Assembly: GCA_018266055.1 (NCBI GenBank)
Contig: JAFDYT010000002.1
Location: 205,657-269,656, forward strand
From: Bacteroidota bacterium
Lineage (GTDB): Bacteria > Bacteroidota > Bacteroidia > Cytophagales > Cyclobacteriaceae
Direction: 5' to 3'
Length of the DNA stretch: 64,000 bases
The first letter of the stretch is position 1. Each line of letters begins with the position of its first letter. Under the pieces are notes generated by a model. That model made no database searches. It was given only the letters and a program-made list of their open reading frames with translations, and was not told the DNA's origin. The position numbers were made by a program, and so were the translations under genes. This document shows positions 1-7,624 of the stretch, in pieces.

Positions 1-1
1 C

Positions 2-391
2 AAAAAAGGAAGACTTATCTTCGGCGATGAAAAAGGCAAAGCACTTCAGCCGTACGGCAAATACTGGAGGCTCGGCGCCAACGCCGCAACCGAAATTACC
101 TTCAGCAAAAATGTGACCTTTGGAGACAAAGCTGTGAATGCCGGAACGTACCGGATGTATGCCGTGCCAGGACCAACTTCCTTTCAGATTTCACTCAACA
201 GCGAGACTGGTGTTTTTCTAGCCGTGCGCGAACCTGATTACAGCAAAGACGTAGCAAAAATTGATGTACCCGTCACCGAAGGACCCGAGACTGAACAACT
301 TTCGCTCACGTTTGCCAACGACTCCACTGGTGTGAAACTGAATGTGAATTGGGATAAAGTTCAGGTAAGCGTGCCCATCAAAGCGCAATAA
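2..391 (+). CDS. DUF2911 family protein, 5'-truncated by the window edge
   Basis: The reading frame is open from base 2 to the stop at 389-391, so the N-terminus lies outside the window. The visible 129 residues contain the pattern YGKYWRLGANAATEI followed by a beta-rich segment with AGTYRMYAVPG, which I recognise as typical of the DUF2911 family of Bacteroidota secreted proteins. The function of this family is not established. The first internal ATG (113) is too late to be the start because conserved sequence precedes it. It lies 12 bp upstream of the amidohydrolase gene on the same strand, so the two are probably co-transcribed. Confidence 0.75.
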   Translation, partial: KKGRLIFGDEKGKALQPYGKYWRLGANAATEITFSKNVTFGDKAVNAGTYRMYAVPGPTSFQISLNSETGVFLAVREPDYSKDVAKIDVPVTEGPETEQLSLTFANDSTGVKLNVNWDKVQVSVPIKAQ

Positions 392-403
392 CCAAAACAC
401 CGA

Positions 404-1528
404 ATGGCTTTCTCAAAAAGGAAATGGGTACTCTTGCCCATTTCCATTCTTATTTTTCTGGGGTTAACCTACTGGCTGATCGGTCTGATTCAATACCGGC
501 TCAACGTGATGGACGTGGAAGAATATGAACCCATCTCTACGCTCAAAGTGCCGCAACACTTGTTAAATCATTCCAAATTTCCTTTCATCGACGTACACAA
601 TCACCAGTGGACGATGCCGGTGCAAAACCTGGGCAAACTCGTGACAGAAATGGACTCGCTCAACATGGGCGTGATGGTCAACCTCAGCGGCTTTCGCGGA
701 AAATATTTAGAATGGTCGCTCGACAACGTGAACAATCATTTTCCTAATCGTTTCATTTTATTTCTTAACATCAATTTTGAAAACCTTGACGACGCCGGCT
801 GGCCCAACGAAACATTGAAGATGATGGAGGAAGCCGTGAAGCAAGGTGTGAAAGGACTGAAGGTATATAAAGGTCTCGGCCTTACCGATAAAGACAACAA
901 TGGCAACCGCATCGCCATCGACGATCCGCGCCTTGATCCGATCTGGGCGAAGTGTGGCGAACTCGGCATACCCGTACTGATTCACTCCGGCGAACCCAAT
1001 TCGTTCTGGAATCCTAAAGACAAATACAACGAGCGCTGGCTCGAATTGAAGCAAGAGCCAAGTCGCTACCGCGACCCGAAGAAGGTTCCTCCTTTTGAGC
1101 AAATCATGGGCGAGCAACATCATGTTTTTCGCAAGCATCCTGAAACAAAATTCATCGACGCCCATCTCGGCTGGTATGGCAATGACCTGGAGAAGCTCGG
1201 AAAGCTATTTGATGAGATGCCCAACGTATATACTGAACTTGGCGCAGTACTCGCCGAACTGGGTCGTCAGCCTAAAGCAGCCCGCGCGTTTATGATCAAG
1301 TATCAGGATCGCATAATGATGGGAAAAGATACCTATAAAAAGGAAGAGTACTACACGTACTTCCGGGTGCTTGAAACCGACGACGAATATTTTGATTACT
1401 ACCGCAAGCGCCATGCTCACTGGAAAATGTACGGGCTTTCACTCCCTGACTCGGTGTTGAAGAAAGTGTATTTTCAGAATGCACTAAACGTAATTCCAGG
1501 TATCGACAAGAGTTTGTTTCCGAAATAG
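404..1528 (+). CDS. Membrane-anchored amidohydrolase (amidohydrolase-2 type)
   Basis: The 374-residue protein starts with a positively charged stretch and one hydrophobic segment (about residues 7-29), so it is probably anchored in the inner membrane or exported. The rest looks like a TIM-barrel metal-dependent hydrolase of the amidohydrolase-2 superfamily. The strand-1 metal motif DVHNH is near residue 63, GLKVYKGLG near 150 is a candidate for the barrel-lysine region, and IDAHLGW near 250 holds a later histidine. The substrate cannot be read from sequence. It follows the DUF2911 gene by 12 bp and converges on a DUF4256 gene with a 12-bp gap. Confidence 0.75.
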   Translation: MAFSKRKWVLLPISILIFLGLTYWLIGLIQYRLNVMDVEEYEPISTLKVPQHLLNHSKFPFIDVHNHQWTMPVQNLGKLVTEMDSLNMGVMVNLSGFRGKYLEWSLDNVNNHFPNRFILFLNINFENLDDAGWPNETLKMMEEAVKQGVKGLKVYKGLGLTDKDNNGNRIAIDDPRLDPIWAKCGELGIPVLIHSGEPNSFWNPKDKYNERWLELKQEPSRYRDPKKVPPFEQIMGEQHHVFRKHPETKFIDAHLGWYGNDLEKLGKLFDEMPNVYTELGAVLAELGRQPKAARAFMIKYQDRIMMGKDTYKKEEYYTYFRVLETDDEYFDYYRKRHAHWKMYGLSLPDSVLKKVYFQNALNVIPGIDKSLFPK

Positions 1529-1540
1529 CAGAGACCGCCT

Positions 1541-2098
1541 TTACACTTTCAGTACGCCGCGAAATCCCCTGATGGCATAGTAGGATTGCGCTCCGTTGTG
1601 CGACACAAAGGCACGACCGTAACGAAAGTCGCCAAAGATGGCGCCGCCTAATTCCCGGATCGACAACGGCGTTTTCAACCAACTAGAAGTCTTCGCATCG
1701 AAGGAGCCTAGTCGCTGTAATTCGTAGTATTGATCTTCCGTCAGCAATTCAATTCCCATCGCATTGGCCATGTCGATGGCCGAATCTTTGGGTGCATGTT
1801 CCTTCCGCGATTGCAGGCCTTCGCGATCATAACACAAACTGCGGCGACCTTTGGGGCTTTCCTCCGCACAATCGCAAAAAGTAAGTTCACCGGTCTTCTT
1901 ATCCAGGGCGATGACATCTGGCTCGCCTCCGGTTCTTTCCATTTCATTCAGCGACCAAAGTTTATCCGGTCTGGCAATAAGTCGTGTTTGCACACTCGTC
2001 CAATCGATGTCCGGATGACGATTCTTGTTTTTGTCAAATCGCTCTTGCAGTGTTTTAACCAGGGACTCGCGTTGTTTGGCACTCAGCTCTTTTTTCAT
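1541..2098 (-). CDS. DUF4256 domain-containing protein
   Basis: The 185-residue soluble protein has no signal peptide or membrane segment. Its pattern (an N-terminal region with KLWSLNEMERTGGEPDV, then a cysteine pair in FCDCAEESP and a central EDQYYELQRLG) matches the uncharacterised DUF4256 family, also of about 185 residues. Family function is unknown; the two nearby cysteines might bind metal, but that is inference. The ATG start is at 2096-2098. It ends 12 bp from the convergent amidohydrolase and lies 33 bp downstream of the alpha/beta-hydrolase gene on the same strand. Confidence 0.75.
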   Translation of the reverse strand: MKKELSAKQRESLVKTLQERFDKNKNRHPDIDWTSVQTRLIARPDKLWSLNEMERTGGEPDVIALDKKTGELTFCDCAEESPKGRRSLCYDREGLQSRKEHAPKDSAIDMANAMGIELLTEDQYYELQRLGSFDAKTSSWLKTPLSIRELGGAIFGDFRYGRAFVSHNGAQSYYAIRGFRGVLKV

Positions 2099-2131
2099 TT
2101 TGCACTGTGTTCAATTGCTATGATTGTATGC

Positions 2132-2953
2132 CTACGGCAATTTTAGAATAAGCTTATTTAATTGATCGATCACCAAATCGGGTTCTTCTTTGAAAATATA
2201 GTGACCGGATTTAGTAGTAGCAACATGGGTAAAATCGGTTACGCCTGCCCTCAAGGATTCATGCGCCGCATACCAGTCGTCTCGCGTTTTATTAAAACCC
2301 TGATCTGCTTTTGTATTGCCTTCGTCATGTTTCATGCTCGTCAATACCGTAACAGGTACATCGGGCAATTGCCCCACCGATGCCATATACTCAGCATCCT
2401 CAATCAATTCATGTGCTTCCATTTTTGAACCCGCACTTTTTATTCCTACCAAAAGCGCGATCAGGTCTTCCTGTTGTTGGGTAGGACGGTTAAACTTTTC
2501 GTGCGAAGGATCAATAAATAAAAGGGCCGCTACCGTGGAAGGATGCTTCACGGCATAATCGCGGATGATCATCCCTCCGAGCGAATGGCCGACCAGAATC
2601 ACTTTTCTTCCCGCAGCAAAAGCCGTGATCACGCTGTCCAGCTCACCACTGAGCCGGGCGATCGTTCGTGGTGCCGGCCCGCGGGTCGATTTTCCATATC
2701 CAGCTCTGTCGTAGGTAAGAAAGTCCGTCGTCGGACGAATGGCGTCGGGAATTTTACTTTTGCTCCACACCCGGTGATTGTCGCCAAGGCCAGCCTCAAA
2801 CACCACGAGATAACGGCTGTTTTTGATTTCAGGAAATGCCGCCAGGGTATGCCTCGATAAACGGACCGCCGCCATGGTGCTTGCTGGCGATGTCCTTTTT
2901 GAACAGGAAATGAAAACAACTGTAGTGAAAAGTAAAAGACCTGTGAATCTCAT
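2132..2953 (-). CDS. Alpha/beta hydrolase lipoprotein
   Basis: The 273-residue protein has an N-terminal lipoprotein signal: a hydrophobic run ending FISC near residue 17, so it is probably lipid-anchored in the envelope. The mature part is an alpha/beta hydrolase: YDRAGYGKS before the nucleophile elbow, GHSLGG around residue 124 (catalytic Ser), FIDPSHE as a candidate acid region, and a C-terminal SGHYIF that offers the catalytic His. An esterase or lipase-like reaction is likely; the substrate is unknown. It may be co-transcribed with the DUF4256 gene downstream. Confidence 0.8.
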   Translation of the reverse strand: MRFTGLLLFTTVVFISCSKRTSPASTMAAVRLSRHTLAAFPEIKNSRYLVVFEAGLGDNHRVWSKSKIPDAIRPTTDFLTYDRAGYGKSTRGPAPRTIARLSGELDSVITAFAAGRKVILVGHSLGGMIIRDYAVKHPSTVAALLFIDPSHEKFNRPTQQQEDLIALLVGIKSAGSKMEAHELIEDAEYMASVGQLPDVPVTVLTSMKHDEGNTKADQGFNKTRDDWYAAHESLRAGVTDFTHVATTKSGHYIFKEEPDLVIDQLNKLILKLP

Positions 2954-3043
2954 GTTACGCCGGGGTTAAGTGGCCTGATCAACGACCAGTGAGGTGAGTA
3001 CGGAAATCAAAGATTTTAAGTTACACCGCGGCCCTACTGATGC

Positions 3044-3637
3044 TTACTGCCGATAATGATTTGCCTTGATGTTTTTCGCGGCAAGCGATACCGTCTGCTC
3101 GATGCGTTGCTGGCGGGTCTCGGCTTTTTTCGCATTCAAAATCCACTCAAGAATAATCCGTTTCGACGAAGGTGGAAAAGCCACGAAATTTTTGAATGCC
3201 AATTTATTCTTATTGAATACTTTTTGCAGGTCGGGCGGGATGACTGAGTTTTGCACATCCACCAGGGCAGTCCACGCGCCAGATTTTTTTGCCAGGTCGA
3301 TCATTACCAGGCCCGCCGGTTTCATTTTCTTCTCGCTGATCATTTTTTCGGCGCGCTCGCGGTTAGCTTTACTCCAATTGCTTTTGGGTTTGCGCACAGC
3401 AAAGAACTGGTACTTGCTTTCGTCGTCGCGCTTGTGCGCAATGCTATCAATCCAGCCGAAACAAATTGCCTCTTCCACAGCTTCCTCATAGTACACACTT
3501 GCCGTGGGGCTGTCTTTATGATAAATGATCAGCCACACCGATTTCTCTGACGCGTGATTTTTCTCCAGCCATGCGCGCCATGCCTTTCTGGTTTTGGCAT
3601 GAAATGCGCTGATGTTGTTGTGGAGTTCCATTCCCAT
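3044..3637 (-). CDS. YdeI/OmpD-associated family protein
   Basis: The protein has 197 residues (195 from the second ATG at 3629-3631). The layout is that of the YdeI/OmpD-associated family: an N-terminal helix with AWRAWLEKNH, the segment VWLIIYHK, EEAICFGWIDS, and the conserved RKPKSNWSKANRERA block. The C-terminal region is lysine-rich, with SSKRIILEWILNAKKAETR. Some members were linked to stress or peptide resistance, but the molecular role is unclear. It stands alone, with about 90 bp to the alpha/beta hydrolase downstream and 133 bp to the membrane-protein gene upstream. Confidence 0.8.
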   Translation of the reverse strand: MGMELHNNISAFHAKTRKAWRAWLEKNHASEKSVWLIIYHKDSPTASVYYEEAVEEAICFGWIDSIAHKRDDESKYQFFAVRKPKSNWSKANRERAEKMISEKKMKPAGLVMIDLAKKSGAWTALVDVQNSVIPPDLQKVFNKNKLAFKNFVAFPPSSKRIILEWILNAKKAETRQQRIEQTVSLAAKNIKANHYRQ

Positions 3638-3770
3638 CGTCGTTTTTGAAAGTCAAGTTAGTTGCGCTCAAAAACGAATTTAAGAAATAATTCTTTCGGA
3701 AAAGATCCCGTATGCAACTCGAAGAACTTCGGATTCGCGATAATTAGCCACGATTCTGAGTCACTTTACT

Positions 3771-4934
3771 TCACAAATACCGCAACCACCAATAGTTATG
3801 TGTGGCCTTGTACCAGCCATACCACACACAAGGTTTATACAGCGCCAGAACGATGCTCATCCAGAGGAGATAAATCGCCGTAAGGCTAACACCGCTCGTG
3901 ACGCCGGTCGGTCGGCCGAAACCACCGTTGGCAAAACTGAACTGCTCCCACGAAAAGCCCTGCATCAGCAAGAGGAAGAGCAGCACTACGTGGGCGATAT
4001 AAAAATGTACCACAAAATAAAACAGTGGCACACGACCGTAGGTGAAGGCGAATGAAGCCCACCTCGCGGGTAATCGTTCGCCGACTGCAAGGATCAAAAA
4101 CATAATGCCGAGGGTGATCAAGCAAAACTGCAACGACGGTGGATACTTAGTGACGTTCATGAACGAAAGGAAAGTAAAAAGGGAATCTTTCTGAGTGCTC
4201 CAGGGCAAGGCATCGCCGTAAAGGTTGATAAAACGCAGGACGAAAAAGAGGGCGATGGCACTAAGACCTACTTTGAAAAAGAGTGATTGGCGATACTCAG
4301 TGGTTTCATTGAAGAACCGGCCGCAGGAAAATCCCACGAGCATAATTCCAAGCCACGGGATGGGTGGATAGCCCATGATCAATGTAGTACCCGGAGCAAT
4401 AGAAAATACCGTCGGGCCAAACAGCGGTGCAATAACCGCACGGAGTATTGAGCTATCTGAAAAAGGAATCAGTGGCAACAGGTTATGCCCGCCAATAATC
4501 ACAAGGCCAATGATGCCAACTGCTTTAGCTGAATACTTGAGCAGCATCGCCAGAATTATAAATCCAACACCGATAGCTGCGATCACTTCAAAAATAAGCG
4601 TGTGAAACCCCACGTCAAACCATAAACCGAAATTCACTACCGTAAACTCCAGCACCACGAGCCAAACCCCACGCGTGAGCAGAAACTTCCGTGTCTCGTC
4701 CAAATTTTCCTTCCGCTGCAAAGAAATGTAAACTGACGTGCCGGACAAAAAGACGAACACCGGAGCGCAGAGGTACGTGATCCAGCGGGTGAAAAACAAG
4801 GCTGGCGTAGTAGTGGATAAATCCGTAGGACTTTGCACGCCGGCTGTAACGTGCATAAAGTCGCGTACATGGTCTAGCGCCATGATGATCATCACCAGGC
4901 CGCGTGTGAAATCGATGGAAGGAATCCTATTCAC
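3771..4934 (-). CDS. Multi-pass membrane protein, DUF1624/heparan-alpha-glucosaminide N-acetyltransferase-like
   Basis: The 387-residue protein has about ten hydrophobic segments. It begins with RIPSIDFTRGLVMIIMALDH, the hallmark of the DUF1624/YeiB-like acyltransferase-type membrane family, in which the LDH histidine is conserved. These proteins are thought to move acyl groups across the membrane, but the substrate here is unknown. The gene starts 21 bp after the stop of the triple-AHSA1 gene, which in turn overlaps arsR, so the three look like one operon under ArsR control. Confidence 0.75.
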   Translation of the reverse strand: MNRIPSIDFTRGLVMIIMALDHVRDFMHVTAGVQSPTDLSTTTPALFFTRWITYLCAPVFVFLSGTSVYISLQRKENLDETRKFLLTRGVWLVVLEFTVVNFGLWFDVGFHTLIFEVIAAIGVGFIILAMLLKYSAKAVGIIGLVIIGGHNLLPLIPFSDSSILRAVIAPLFGPTVFSIAPGTTLIMGYPPIPWLGIMLVGFSCGRFFNETTEYRQSLFFKVGLSAIALFFVLRFINLYGDALPWSTQKDSLFTFLSFMNVTKYPPSLQFCLITLGIMFLILAVGERLPARWASFAFTYGRVPLFYFVVHFYIAHVVLLFLLLMQGFSWEQFSFANGGFGRPTGVTSGVSLTAIYLLWMSIVLALYKPCVWYGWYKATHNYWWLRYL

Positions 4935-4955
4935 CGTTTACTTTTTTAATGGATG

Positions 4956-6323
4956 TTATTGCTCTACGTAGTTCCGTAGCGAAGTATGCACTATATGCGT
5001 CCAGCCCTTGACAAAATTGTTCGCACCAAAATCTGCGTTGCTTGCCGGGAAGGTTTCCAGGCCTTTGTGCGACAATACCAGTCGGGTTTTGTTTCCTTCC
5101 GCAAGGAGCTGAAAGGTGACAAACGAATTTCCGTCATAGCCATCGTAGCGCCAGCTGTAGGTAAGCTTTTGGTGTGGGATTACTTCGGTGACTTCACACA
5201 GGTGAAGGTATTGGCGATCGGGTGCAGGGCCGCCCTTGAACTCAAAGCGATAGCCGACCTCAGCTTTAAAACCGGGAAGCTCAAAATACCATTTCTTCAT
5301 TTCGTTGCCGTCGGTGAGTGCCTTCCAAACCGTTGCCACCGGTGCGTTCAGCAAACGTTCAAAAATTAATTGCCGGGTGGCAATACCGTAAACGGTGGCA
5401 TTTAATTTTTCCAGGCTTTGACGCCAACCTTCAGCCGATCCTTCCCACGCCAGTTGCAAGTGCTCGTCCAGGTGTACCAATACTATGTGCAGCGTCAGTC
5501 GGGTTTTTCCGTTTACTTTTTCAAGTGTCACAGTGTTCCGCGTCTCAATGCCAGCGCGGTCACTGGCATCGAGGAAGCCGCGCGAAATAAAAACGATCTT
5601 CTCGTGGGGCTTCGTTTCAAGAAATGAACCGTTGCACCAGTGGTTTGGAAATTCAGGAGAGCTCATGTTGATTTTCCATTTCCCATTCGGCTTAGCGTCG
5701 ATTACACACTCTGCATTAGCGAAACCATGCGGTCCCCACCATTGCGTCATCATCGTCGGGTCGGTGAACGCCTGATACACCAATGCCTGAGGCGCATCAA
5801 TCATCCGCGTAAGGGTAAGCTCGTGTGTTCCGGCATTTTCGGTTTTCCCAAAATGTGAGAAGGAATCGTTCTGCAAATAGGCATCCAGTTTCACCATGTT
5901 TTGTTTCAGCCCTTCGTCGGCCTTGAAGACTTTCACCGTTTGTTCAAATTGTTCCTTGGTTTCAAAGAGCATGTGCCAGACGAGGCGCGTCTTTTTGCCT
6001 TCGGCAATGAAATTCACCGTGGTTGTAAATTTTGGTCCAGACACGTGATCAAACACAATGCGCTCGGGTTTTACAATCTCTTTGAATATGCTTTTGTTTT
6101 TGTAGTCGGTGCCGTCGGGCCCGTGCATCACAAACTCCCACACTCCACCCGGCTTCACATCCATCATTGCAATGGTGTTGGTAAACCCTGTTGGCCCCCA
6201 CCAGTTTTTGATGTGGTCAGGGTTAGTCCACACTTCCCAGACCAACTCACGAGGTGCGTTCAGCAACCGCTCGATGCGCAACTCGCGATCGGCAGTGTTG
6301 TTACTTTTTTCTTTTGTTGCCAT
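4956..6323 (-). CDS. Triple AHSA1/SRPBCC-domain protein
   Basis: The 455-residue protein consists of three consecutive AHSA1-type SRPBCC domains. Domain 1 (about 13-150) starts RIERLLNAPRELVWEVWTNP and has NWWGPTGF; domain 2 (about 165-305) has LTRMIDAPQALVYQAFTDP and QWWGPHGF; domain 3 (about 310-455) has FERLLNAPVATVWKALTD and a degenerate KWYFELPGF. SRPBCC folds form a cavity that binds hydrophobic ligands; AHSA1-like single-domain proteins are often encoded next to ArsR regulators. A three-domain fusion is unusual. The ATG at 6321-6323 lies inside the 3' end of arsR (23-bp overlap), which implies translational coupling. Ligand unknown. Confidence 0.85.
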   Translation of the reverse strand: MATKEKSNNTADRELRIERLLNAPRELVWEVWTNPDHIKNWWGPTGFTNTIAMMDVKPGGVWEFVMHGPDGTDYKNKSIFKEIVKPERIVFDHVSGPKFTTTVNFIAEGKKTRLVWHMLFETKEQFEQTVKVFKADEGLKQNMVKLDAYLQNDSFSHFGKTENAGTHELTLTRMIDAPQALVYQAFTDPTMMTQWWGPHGFANAECVIDAKPNGKWKINMSSPEFPNHWCNGSFLETKPHEKIVFISRGFLDASDRAGIETRNTVTLEKVNGKTRLTLHIVLVHLDEHLQLAWEGSAEGWRQSLEKLNATVYGIATRQLIFERLLNAPVATVWKALTDGNEMKKWYFELPGFKAEVGYRFEFKGGPAPDRQYLHLCEVTEVIPHQKLTYSWRYDGYDGNSFVTFQLLAEGNKTRLVLSHKGLETFPASNADFGANNFVKGWTHIVHTSLRNYVEQ

Positions 6324-6648
6324 GTTTCTTTTTGTTTTTGGATTGGATCGCGTTCAAATAATTTTCCAGTGAATCGAGTTTGGCTTCCCAGAATTGTCGG
6401 TATTGCTCCACCCACTGCGAAATCTCTTTTAACTTATCGGGCTGTGCTACGCAATGCCGCTCGCGTCCGGTTTGCTGAATCACGATAAGCCCGCATTCCT
6501 CAAGAATTTTAATATGCTTGGAGATCGCCGGTCGGCTAATGTTGAAATTTTCAGCCACGGCATTAAGATTTAGTTTTTTATTCACAAGCAGGTTGATAAT
6601 CTCCCTGCGGGTGGGGTCGGCAATGGCCTGAAAAACGTCTCGTCTCAT
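6301..6648 (-). CDS. ArsR-family transcriptional regulator
   Basis: The 115-residue winged-helix protein begins with RRDVFQAIADPTRREIINLL, the signature of the ArsR subgroup paired with AHSA1 proteins. Its recognition helix region is ISRPAISKHIKILEECGL (about residues 36-53). No ArsR-type cysteine metal site is seen, so it probably senses something other than a metal or acts by protein stability. It is the first gene of an operon with the triple-AHSA1 protein (23-bp overlap) and the DUF1624-like membrane protein. Two matching inverted repeats upstream of its start are likely its own operator. Confidence 0.88.
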   Translation of the reverse strand: MRRDVFQAIADPTRREIINLLVNKKLNLNAVAENFNISRPAISKHIKILEECGLIVIQQTGRERHCVAQPDKLKEISQWVEQYRQFWEAKLDSLENYLNAIQSKNKKKHGNKRKK

Positions 6649-6669
6649 GTTCCGTTCGGTTTTAAATGG

Positions 6670-6716
6670 GTAACGAATCGGTTACAAGTATATAAGTAAC
6701 CGTTTGGTTACGCAAA
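6670..6716 (-). promoter_or_regulatory. arsR promoter with two GTAAC-N6-GTTAC operator sites
   Basis: Two 16-bp inverted repeats, each GTAAC-N6-GTTAC, lie at 6670-6685 and 6696-6711, with centres 26 bp apart. On the minus strand a Bacteroidota-type promoter fits between them: TTTG at 6713-6716, a 20-bp spacer, then TATACTTG (one mismatch to TAnnTTTG) at 6685-6692. One operator fills the -33/-7 spacer and the other starts at the edge of the -7 box and covers the expected start site. This predicts steric repression of the arsR operon by its own product. Confidence 0.7.
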
Positions 6717-6843
6717 TTAACCCCTGAAAATAATTCAGACGGTATGAACAGACTATAGAAATCGTACTTCTGTACAGCAATGGTGTCGGCAAATCTGTAA
6801 CCTCGAGCCCTCGAATTGGGTCAAAGCGAAAAATAAAGTCACC

Positions 6844-7362
6844 ATGTCTCTTTCAATAAACAACAGGTTTGCCAACGTCACGCTGTTTGCACTGACGCTA
6901 TTTTACATCACCATGGTAGGCGGCGGCACGTACGAGCAAATCAACGTGACGTCTGTGGTGACGGCTGCACCTCCAAAATCGTTGGCCATGTTGCAAGGCC
7001 CTTACGGCTTCAGCCCAATAAAATTCTGGGTGATCTTTCGGCCCATTACCATTCTTCTCTTCCTACTTGCACTCAGCTTCCACTGGAGCGCAGGCGGCCT
7101 TCGCAGAAAATTCCTGCTCTTCGCGTTCGGCCTTGACATACTAGTGACGATCGCTACGTTTTTGTATTTCGCGCCTGAGACAGGCGTAATTGTCGGCGGT
7201 TCTTACAGTGACACGGTTAATCCGCTTTTGATAGCCCGGGCGCAGCTCTGGAAAAATCTGAATCTGATCCGACTCGGTGCCTTCTATAGTGTCGCAGTGA
7301 TGCTTCTCATGGCCGTCAACCAAGAGTTTCAATCACAAAAACAAAACGTTGAAATAAAATAG
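6844..7362 (+). CDS. Four-helix membrane protein of unknown function
   Basis: The 172-residue protein has about four hydrophobic segments (roughly 10-30, 59-79, 88-109, 140-158). The spacing resembles DUF1772-like membrane proteins, but I do not recognise a diagnostic motif. It is divergent from the arsR operon with 195 bp between the two starts, so the ArsR sites could also influence it. A strong bidirectional-looking terminator follows immediately after its stop. It has no same-strand partner nearby. Confidence 0.6.
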   Translation: MSLSINNRFANVTLFALTLFYITMVGGGTYEQINVTSVVTAAPPKSLAMLQGPYGFSPIKFWVIFRPITILLFLLALSFHWSAGGLRRKFLLFAFGLDILVTIATFLYFAPETGVIVGGSYSDTVNPLLIARAQLWKNLNLIRLGAFYSVAVMLLMAVNQEFQSQKQNVEIK

Positions 7363-7365
7363 AAA

Positions 7366-7390
7366 AACCCCGAGTAGTTCGGGGCTTTTC
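7366..7390 (+). terminator. Rho-independent terminator
   Basis: A CCCCGA/TCGGGG stem (7368-7373 with 7379-7384) with a 5-base loop is preceded by A5 and followed by CTTTT. It starts 6 bp after the membrane-protein stop codon. The A/T flanks would let it also serve transcripts from the minus strand, that is, the end of the dcw operon. Confidence 0.75.
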
Positions 7391-7569
7391 ATTCAAAAAA
7401 ACTTACGGTCAGCGCAGCAAAAAATTAAAACTGCATTTTACAAACACTCTGACCGAGTAAGAAGGCACACCGGCACCGGCAAAAAATTATTACTTCCAAC
7501 AACCACTACGAATGGAGTAAAACCAGTCGCGCCGGATATGCCATATCTTGAGTACGCTATCAGTTGTCT

Positions 7570-7622
7570 GTTATTGGTTATCCGCCACTCACGGATAACC
7601 GATATCCAATAACCGATAACGA
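7570..7622. repeat. GTTAT-rich intergenic palindrome (copy 1) after ftsZ
   Basis: The arms GGTTATCCG (7576-7584) and CGGATAACC (7592-7600) form a 9-bp stem with a 7-base loop. Further CCAATAACC and CGATAAC words extend the inverted symmetry to 7622. It lies directly downstream of the ftsZ stop. Similar word content (GTTAATCG, GTTATCTG) appears between ftsQ and ftsA and downstream of the TlpA-type gene. Confidence 0.5.
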
Positions 7623-7624
7623 CT

